Of a DNA stretch of 5,724 nt, positions 1-3,581 are shown piece after piece (the stretch's first letter is position 1; every line of letters starts with the position of its first letter). Origin of the DNA: Lentisphaerota bacterium (lineage in GTDB: Bacteria; Verrucomicrobiota; Kiritimatiellia; JAAZAB01); NCBI GenBank assembly GCA_016182435.1, contig JACPGN010000046.1, positions 1 to 5,724 of the forward strand, in the 5' to 3' direction. A program made the position numbers and the translations under genes. The notes beneath the pieces are model-generated. The model made no database searches. It saw only the letters and a list, made by a program, of their open reading frames with translations, and was not told the origin of the DNA.

Positions 1-28
1 CCCCCCCCTGTTTTTCGACGATTTTTCC

Positions 29-58
29 TTGACAGCCGGAGGTAAAACGGGCTATTTT
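29..58 (+). promoter_or_regulatory. Possible sigma70-type promoter
   Basis: A perfect -35 hexamer TTGACA lies at 29-34. It is followed after 18 bases by TATTTT (53-58), which matches four of six positions of the -10 consensus. It points toward the beta-propeller gene about 170 bases downstream. The long leader would contain the 49-nt palindrome, which could fold in the transcript. The -10 box is weak, so this is a suggestion only. Confidence 0.25.
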
Positions 59-122
59 GAGGTCAAATTCAAGGGATTTTTTCTTTAAAAAAGTTCTCTG
101 CAAATGGCTAAATAGATACGTT

Positions 123-171
123 TGTAGCCGGGGGCGTTGACCCCGGACCGGCCTCAGCGAGGCCGGCTACA
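123..171. repeat. 49-nt dispersed palindromic repeat, copy 1
   Basis: The outer arms TGTAGCC (123-129) and GGCTACA (165-171) are perfect 7-nt inverted repeats. Between them sit two inner hairpins. The first is a GGGG/CCCC stem, imperfect in this copy. The second is GGCCTC, loop AGC, GAGGCC, which is perfect. As single strand this would fold as a three-way junction. A second copy at 3695-3743 has the same length and differs at only four positions. Homology continues weakly downstream: both copies are followed by AGTYGCC and then the 12-mer GGGCCTAATTTA (196-207 here). Confidence 0.85.
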
Positions 172-226
172 ATTAAAAAGTCGCCCCGCTCTGTGGGGCC
201 TAATTTATGCCGGAAATGAACGGAAT

Positions 227-1453
227 ATGAAGCTGACTCAACAAAGTCCGCCGCGGCTCTCCAGTTTTTTAGGGCGGAGCGCGGAGCGAGTTGTCCGTCG
301 TCTGATGTCTGTCGTCTGGCGTCTGTCCTCCTTAGCCGGCTTTTGTATTCTTCTCAATGCCTCCGCGGCCGAGCCCGAAGGCACGGTCTGGAGCAAATAC
401 AACAACGTTATCCCGACGCCCACGAATACGGTCTCGACCGATGGCCGCATTCCCTTGGGCGCCTCCGGCAAAGGCGATCAAACTCATGCTCGGGGCCCAG
501 CCGTGATTCTGGATGGGGACACTTACAAAATGTGGTACTCGGGCTATTCCGGGGCTTATCGCATTTATTACGCGACCTCACCGGACGGGCTTACCTGGAC
601 CAAATATGACAATAATATTCCCGTGGACTCGGACGGAAGCTCCACCAACGGAAAAATTCCCCTCGGCACCTCCGGCAAAGGCGATGTTGCTCGGGCTTAC
701 TCTTCAGCCGTGATTAAGGATGAGACCACTTACAAAATGTGGTACTCCGGATATGCTTCGGCTAAATTTTGTATTTATTACGCGACCTCGTCAAACGGCT
801 TAGACTGGACCAAATATGACAATACTACTTCGGCCCCTTCGGACACGATTTCGACCAATGGCCGTATTCCCGTCGGTACCACCGGCAAAGGCGATGCCGA
901 TAGGGTCTACGCGGCAGCCGTCATTAAGGACGGGAGCACTTTCAAAATGTGGTACACCGGATATGATGGGGCTGCTCATCGTATTTATTACGCGACCTCG
1001 TCAAATGGTTTAGACTGGACCAAATATGACAATACCATTCCGGCCAACTCGGATGGCAGCTCCACCAACGGCAAAATCCCGCTGGGCACCGCCGGCAAAG
1101 GCGATGACTATTATACCGGATGGCCATTCGTAATTAAGGAAGGAAACACTTACAAAATGTGGTACGGGGGACATGATGGATTTACCCAGCGTATTTATTA
1201 CGCGACCTCGTCAAACGGGTTGGAGTGGACCAAATATAATAACACCATACCAAGTGATTCAGACACGAACTCGACCGCCGGCCGCATTCCCGCGGGCGCC
1301 GCCGGCAAAGGCGATGTAGGTCATGCTGCCGCCTTAGCGGTGATTAAGGTCGGGTACACTTACTACGCGTGGTATGATGGCTATTCTACTTCCTACCGGA
1401 TTTATCATGCCAGGATCCTGCCGCCGGCCGGCACGATTTTGATATTCCATTGA
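227..1453 (+). CDS. Secreted five-bladed beta-propeller protein (GH43/GH32-like fold), function unknown
   Basis: Read from the ATG at 227, this is a 408-residue exported protein. The basic N-terminus and hydrophobic stretch (LSSLAGFCILLNASA) form a signal peptide with likely cleavage near NASA-AEP, so it should be secreted or periplasmic. The mature part is five repeats of 69-70 residues. Each carries a GRIP/GKIP motif, GKGD, AVI.DG.TYKMWYSG, RIYYATS and GL.WTKYDN. This pattern is typical of five-bladed propellers of the GH32/43/62/68 superfamily. The last repeat lacks the WTKYDN strand, while the N-terminus offers WSKYNN, consistent with velcro closure of the ring. I cannot assign the catalytic Asp/Asp/Glu triad, so it may bind glycan without cleaving it. 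Neither start candidate has a good Shine-Dalgarno. ATG at 305 would give a shorter signal peptide (MSVVWRLSSLAG) and is a real alternative. Two sampled 60-base lines were 52% and 58% GC, against 72% and 60% for one line each in the two downstream genes. Confidence 0.8.
   Translation: MKLTQQSPPRLSSFLGRSAERVVRRLMSVVWRLSSLAGFCILLNASAAEPEGTVWSKYNNVIPTPTNTVSTDGRIPLGASGKGDQTHARGPAVILDGDTYKMWYSGYSGAYRIYYATSPDGLTWTKYDNNIPVDSDGSSTNGKIPLGTSGKGDVARAYSSAVIKDETTYKMWYSGYASAKFCIYYATSSNGLDWTKYDNTTSAPSDTISTNGRIPVGTTGKGDADRVYAAAVIKDGSTFKMWYTGYDGAAHRIYYATSSNGLDWTKYDNTIPANSDGSSTNGKIPLGTAGKGDDYYTGWPFVIKEGNTYKMWYGGHDGFTQRIYYATSSNGLEWTKYNNTIPSDSDTNSTAGRIPAGAAGKGDVGHAAALAVIKVGYTYYAWYDGYSTSYRIYHARILPPAGTILIFH
298..325. 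repeat. 14-nt tandem repeat inside the signal-peptide coding region
   Basis: Two adjacent 14-mers, TCGTCTGATGTCTG (298-311) and TCGTCTGGCGTCTG (312-325), differ at two positions. They are preceded by a related TTGTCCG and by a 7-nt doublet (GGAGCGC, GGAGCGA). The block encodes part of the n-region of the signal peptide and contains the alternative start ATG at 305. It resembles low-complexity repeats found near other gene starts in this window. Confidence 0.6.
395..1420 (+). repeat. Five tandem ~210-bp coding repeats
   Basis: Units start at the AAATAY of the WTKY(D/N) codons: 395, 602, 812, 1022 and 1232, giving periods of 207, 210, 210 and 210 bp. The last unit is incomplete at its end. Some stretches are nearly identical at DNA level. 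ATTTATTACGCGACCTC recurs in phase around 563, 773, 983 and 1193, which points to recent duplication or gene conversion. Units 1, 3 and 5 share a T.ST..GRIP version of the first loop, while units 2 and 4 share DGSSTNGKIP. Confidence 0.9.
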
Positions 1454-1463
1454 GTAGTTACGT

Positions 1464-1538
1464 TTATCCAAGCTCCTTAATCCATTGCGCCGGAGTGACT
1501 ATTCTTGCTTTTAAGTCTTTCACGGCCACAAAGTTCAT
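1464..1538 (-). pseudogene. Possible Phd/YefM-type antitoxin N-terminal fragment
   Basis: On the minus strand a 24-residue reading frame runs from ATG at 1538 to TAA at 1464. It begins MNFVAVKDLKARI and ends AQWIKELG. The F-x-x-V-(K/R)-D-L-(K/R) start resembles the N-terminus of Phd/YefM-type antitoxins, which continue with a Trp-x-x-Leu segment and then a DNA-binding and toxin-neutralising part that is missing here. An in-frame ATG at 1574 would add 12 residues. No toxin gene is visible nearby. At this length the resemblance could be chance. If real, it is a relic of a toxin-antitoxin locus. Confidence 0.22.
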
Positions 1539-1561
1539 TATTACCCAATTCAGGTAATAAT
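1537..1561. promoter_or_regulatory. AT-rich perfect inverted repeat
   Basis: ATTATTACC (1537-1545) and GGTAATAAT (1553-1561) are perfect 9-nt inverted repeats around a 7-nt centre. They lie 84 bases after the stop of the beta-propeller gene. No T-run follows, so it is not a convincing intrinsic terminator. It also sits directly over the start of the minus-strand antitoxin-like fragment, where an autoregulatory operator would be expected. That reading depends on the fragment being genuine. Confidence 0.35.
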
Positions 1562-1744
1562 TACGGATAGTCATGGGCTTTATTGGCGGGATGTGCCTGT
1601 CAAGAGCGCCGTTGGACGGTGAAAAGTGCCGGTCAAAAGTACCGAAAATCGGAATGGATACCAGAAGATGTGCCGTTATTTCTTATTACATGCCAAAAAC
1701 AATAGGTTGTTATTGACTTAACCATAAAATAAATACATGTGTTC

Positions 1745-1918
1745 ATGCAGGGCAAGAAACTGAGCCTGGCCGTGTGGCTGGACACGAATCCACCTTCGGC
1801 ACAGGACATGCGTGTGCGTACCACAACGGGCGAAGAGGCAAACTACCGGCTTCTGTCATTTCCGCTTTACATGACCGAATCTGTTCCGGCCGGAATTGAC
1901 CGCTGCACATGTTCGTGA
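1745..1918 (+). CDS. Small unrecognised ORF, probably a fragment
   Basis: This 57-residue frame starts MQGKKLSLAVWLDT, contains NYRLLSFPLYM near the middle and ends in a Cys-rich tail (CTCS). I do not recognise it. The RLLSFPLY stretch looks like a beta-strand of a folded domain, so it may be the C-terminal scrap of a larger lost protein. No Shine-Dalgarno precedes the ATG, and a stop lies a few codons upstream (1730-1732). The A/T-rich DNA just upstream is promoter-like but does not give a well-spaced pair. Treat it as doubtful coding sequence. Confidence 0.2.
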   Translation: MQGKKLSLAVWLDTNPPSAQDMRVRTTTGEEANYRLLSFPLYMTESVPAGIDRCTCS

Positions 1919-1973
1919 GTTTCGGCCTTCGTTCTGAGCACTAAGCCAATCGGCTATTTTCAGGAGAAACATT

Positions 1974-2081
1974 GTGACGCGCAAGGAACGATTTCTGGCG
2001 GCGTGGCAATTGCGGCCGACCGATCGGGCGCCGCTGTTCGACTTCACTGCACGACGGCATTCCCATTCCCCACATTATTGA
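1974..2081 (+). pseudogene. Remnant of a uroporphyrinogen-decarboxylase-like (URO-D/MtaA family) gene
   Basis: A GTG at 1974 follows a good Shine-Dalgarno (AGGAGA, 1962-1967, spacing 6). It opens a frame containing ERFLAAWQLRPTDRAPLF, which matches the conserved N-terminus of URO-D-family proteins, where ERx(L/F)xAL...PDRVP leads into the first barrel strand. After about 24 residues the match ends, and a stop follows at 2079-2081 (35 codons, against roughly 330-400 for the family). In another frame, 2050-2112 reads HDGIPIPHIIEMFRVGGEYG. This could be the family's C-terminal helix, which often ends in EYGRY. That would mean an internal deletion removed the middle and shifted the frame. The N-terminal part is fairly secure, the C-terminal part speculative. 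URO-D-like genes in PVC genomes often act in methyl transfer or unknown catabolic reactions rather than in haem synthesis. Confidence 0.55.
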
Positions 2082-2163
2082 GATGTTCCGCGTCGGCGGG
2101 GAATACGGCCGGGCGTTTTGTCGCGACAGAGCGTCTGAACATTTATCCTGTCTTGGTGGGATC

Positions 2164-2197
2164 GAACGCTGAACCGTGAACCGTTGAACCGTGAACC
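2164..2197. repeat. Heptameric tandem repeat (GAACCGT) abutting the aminotransferase start
   Basis: The run consists of GAACGCT, GAACCGT, GAACCGTT, GAACCGT and a partial GAACC. It ends exactly at the ATG at 2198. It occupies the place where a Shine-Dalgarno would be, and none is visible. A second heptamer array with the same GAAC core lies at the 3' end of the same gene (3514-3534). Heptanucleotide arrays of this style recall the STRR repeats of filamentous cyanobacteria, but relationship is not implied. Confidence 0.75.
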
Positions 2198-3538
2198 ATG
2201 CCTAACCGGAACCCATACGCCATGAATACCACACGTCAGACCGTCTCTCATGCCATAGGCAGACCCGCCTATGGCGGGAACGCTCGCGCGGACGCGCGGG
2301 GCGCCAAGCCGGTCTTCCCATCCACGCCGCGGATTCCCTGGCCGCCCACCGATGGGGCGACGGAACGGGAACTGGTTCGGATTTACCGCAGCCGCAAGTG
2401 GTCGTTCAACGGACCGGTCGAACAGGAGTTCTGCCGGCAATTCGCCAGGTTCCACACCGCCCGGCACGCGGTGATGATGGCGAACGGCACGGTCACCTTG
2501 GAAGGCGCCCTCCATGCGCTGGGGATCGGCCGGGGCGACGAGGTCATTGTGCCCGCCCTGACGTGGATGGCGACGGCCATGGCCGCGATCTACGTCGGCG
2601 CCAAGCCCGTGTTCGTTGACATCGAACCGGACACCCTGTGTATTGATCCCGAGCAGGCGCGCTCCGCGATCACGCCGCGGACCAGGGCCATCATTCCCGT
2701 CCATCTCTATGGCGGCATGGCGGACATGGATCGGCTGCTGGCATTGGCCCGGCGATATCGCCTCAAGGTGATCGAAGATTGCGCGCATGCCCACGGCGGG
2801 TTCTGGGGCAAGCGCGGACTGGGCAGTCTCGGCGACATTGGCTCATTCAGTTTCCAGGAGAGCAAAACGATGGCGGCCGGCGAGGGTGGCGCGATCCTGA
2901 CCAATGACGCGAAACTGGCGGATCGCCTCTATCGCTTCAAGCATATCGGCTACCAGGCGGGTGGCGCGCAAGGCCGGGCGTCGCGGGGCCCGCCGCAGGG
3001 CCTGCTGTGTCATAATTACCGCGGCACGGAAATGCAGGCCGCGATCCTGCTCGGACAGCTCCGGACGCTCAAGACCATGACTCGCCGGCGCGACCAGGCC
3101 GCGGAATTCCTCCGCCGTAAATTGGAGCGCATTCCGGGGGTCGCCGTGCAGGCCCGCGGCCGCAAGGCCGACCCACAGGGCTATTATGCCTACGTCATCC
3201 TGGTGGATCCGGCGTTCTTTGGGGGCGCCTCGCTCAAGCGGATCATGCACGCCGTTCGCCGGGAAGGATTGAATGTGGGAGGCACGTACGGTTCCGTGTA
3301 CCGGCATATTCTCTGGAACCTTCCGCCATCGGCTTACCGCATTCATGGCGGCTACCGCGACGCTAAGGGACCGGCCTGCCGGGTGACCGAGGAAATCTGC
3401 GGGAAGCGGGCTCTATGTCTGACCCACACGGTGCTCGACTGGCCGCGCGGCGCCCTGGCGCGCGTGGCCGAGGTGTTCGCCAAGGTGCAGAGCGGGTTTT
3501 GCCCGCAACAAAAACATCGAACATCGAACGTCGAATGA
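2198..3538 (+). CDS. DegT/DnrJ/EryC1/StrS family PLP-dependent aminotransferase
   Basis: This 446-residue protein is a cytosolic fold-type I aminotransferase. The family typically moves an amino group to a keto sugar, keto-inositol or related ring. The conserved core begins near residue 35 (GAKPVFPSTPRIPWPP). Further motifs are ANGTVTLEGAL (95-105), GDEVIVPALTW (113-123), VFVDIEPDTLCIDP (138-151) and VIEDCAHAHG (191-200), whose D194 should contact the pyridine nitrogen. SFSFQESKTMAAGEGGA (216-232) carries the PLP lysine K223, and CHNYRGTEMQAAI (271-283) supplies the partner-subunit loop. The FSFQ-x-SK-x-x-x-AGEGG form resembles AHBA-synthase and inosose-aminotransferase relatives more than classic UDP-sugar enzymes. 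Substrate is not assigned. The first ~30 residues contain a palindromic repeat (HAIGRPAYGG) and the last residues (HRTSNVE) are encoded by heptamer repeats. Both ends therefore appear repeat-derived, which explains the extra length over the core. ATG at 2222 is an alternative start. Neither start has a clear Shine-Dalgarno. Confidence 0.92.
   Translation: MPNRNPYAMNTTRQTVSHAIGRPAYGGNARADARGAKPVFPSTPRIPWPPTDGATERELVRIYRSRKWSFNGPVEQEFCRQFARFHTARHAVMMANGTVTLEGALHALGIGRGDEVIVPALTWMATAMAAIYVGAKPVFVDIEPDTLCIDPEQARSAITPRTRAIIPVHLYGGMADMDRLLALARRYRLKVIEDCAHAHGGFWGKRGLGSLGDIGSFSFQESKTMAAGEGGAILTNDAKLADRLYRFKHIGYQAGGAQGRASRGPPQGLLCHNYRGTEMQAAILLGQLRTLKTMTRRRDQAAEFLRRKLERIPGVAVQARGRKADPQGYYAYVILVDPAFFGGASLKRIMHAVRREGLNVGGTYGSVYRHILWNLPPSAYRIHGGYRDAKGPACRVTEEICGKRALCLTHTVLDWPRGALARVAEVFAKVQSGFCPQQKHRTSNVE
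2252..2278. repeat. Bistable palindromic repeat inside the aminotransferase N-terminus
   Basis: Two mutually exclusive hairpins overlap. GCCATAGGC (2252-2260) pairs with GCCTATGGC (2267-2275), a 9-bp stem. CCCGCC (2264-2269) pairs with GGCGGG (2273-2278), a 6-bp stem with loop TAT. The element lies in coding sequence upstream of the conserved enzyme core and is followed by a CGCG-rich stretch. It has the look of an inserted REP/MITE-like unit. Only one copy is in this window, so its repetitive nature is inferred. Confidence 0.55.
3514..3534. repeat. Heptameric tandem repeat (ACATCGA) over the aminotransferase 3' end
   Basis: Three 7-mers, ACATCGA, ACATCGA and ACGTCGA, run directly into the stop codon TGA at 3536-3538. 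In rotated form they are GAACATC-type, sharing the GAAC core of the array at 2164-2197. A short hairpin (GCGGG, loop TTTTG, CCCGC; 3492-3506) lies just before, still within the coding sequence. No T-run follows it, so it is not a classic terminator. Confidence 0.7.
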
Positions 3539-3565
3539 AGGATTCACGGTTGTCTTTTCGTTGAC

Positions 3566-3576
3566 GGAGGGAGGGG
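3566..3576 (+). promoter_or_regulatory. Shine-Dalgarno deciding the start at 3582
   Basis: GGAGG (3566-3570) and GAGGGG (3571-3576) stand 11 and 5 bases before the ATG at 3582. This is the best ribosome-binding site in the window. It favours ATG 3582 over the in-frame TTG at 3561, which lies upstream of the site itself. It matters because the start lies far upstream of the signal peptide, so the intervening repeats must be translated. Confidence 0.7.
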
Positions 3577-3581
3577 CAAGG

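Larger units (their letters stand above)
1..226. other. Leader region upstream of the beta-propeller gene
   Basis: No coding sequence is evident here. The first 120 bases are rich in A/T runs and carry one promoter-like pair (listed separately). Bases 123-171 are a copy of a dispersed palindrome. Just after it, 183-199 can form a small hairpin (GCCCC, 7-nt loop, GGGGC). A reading frame in phase with the downstream gene is open from 137, but it begins inside the palindrome, so it is unlikely to be the real start. Confidence 0.6.
1454..2197. other. Gene-poor interval with degraded coding fragments
   Basis: These 744 bases contain no full-length gene. Fragments listed separately are a possible antitoxin piece on the minus strand (1464-1538), a 57-codon ORF (1745-1918) and a URO-D-like N-terminus (1974-2081). 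A further 47-codon plus-strand ORF (1573-1716) has no recognisable motif or Shine-Dalgarno and is probably chance. Base composition is more A/T-rich than the genes downstream, notably at 1670-1740. The interval ends in heptamer repeats abutting the aminotransferase start. I read it as decayed former coding DNA. Confidence 0.55.

Noticed and set aside
137..226. Start of the propeller gene at 137
   Set aside because: This start lies inside the dispersed palindrome, has no Shine-Dalgarno, and would put about 30 repeat-derived residues before an already long signal peptide.
1713..1741. TTGACT and TAAAAT boxes upstream of the 57-codon ORF
   Set aside because: Each box is promoter-like, but they lie only 6 bases apart, and no -10 match sits 16-18 bases after TTGACT. 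It is probably just A/T-rich DNA.
2075..2794. Long minus-strand frame (239 codons) opposite the aminotransferase
   Set aside because: It lies opposite a gene with clear PLP-enzyme motifs. Its translation is rich in Arg/Gly/Pro/His with no recognisable domain, as expected for an antisense shadow of GC-rich coding DNA.
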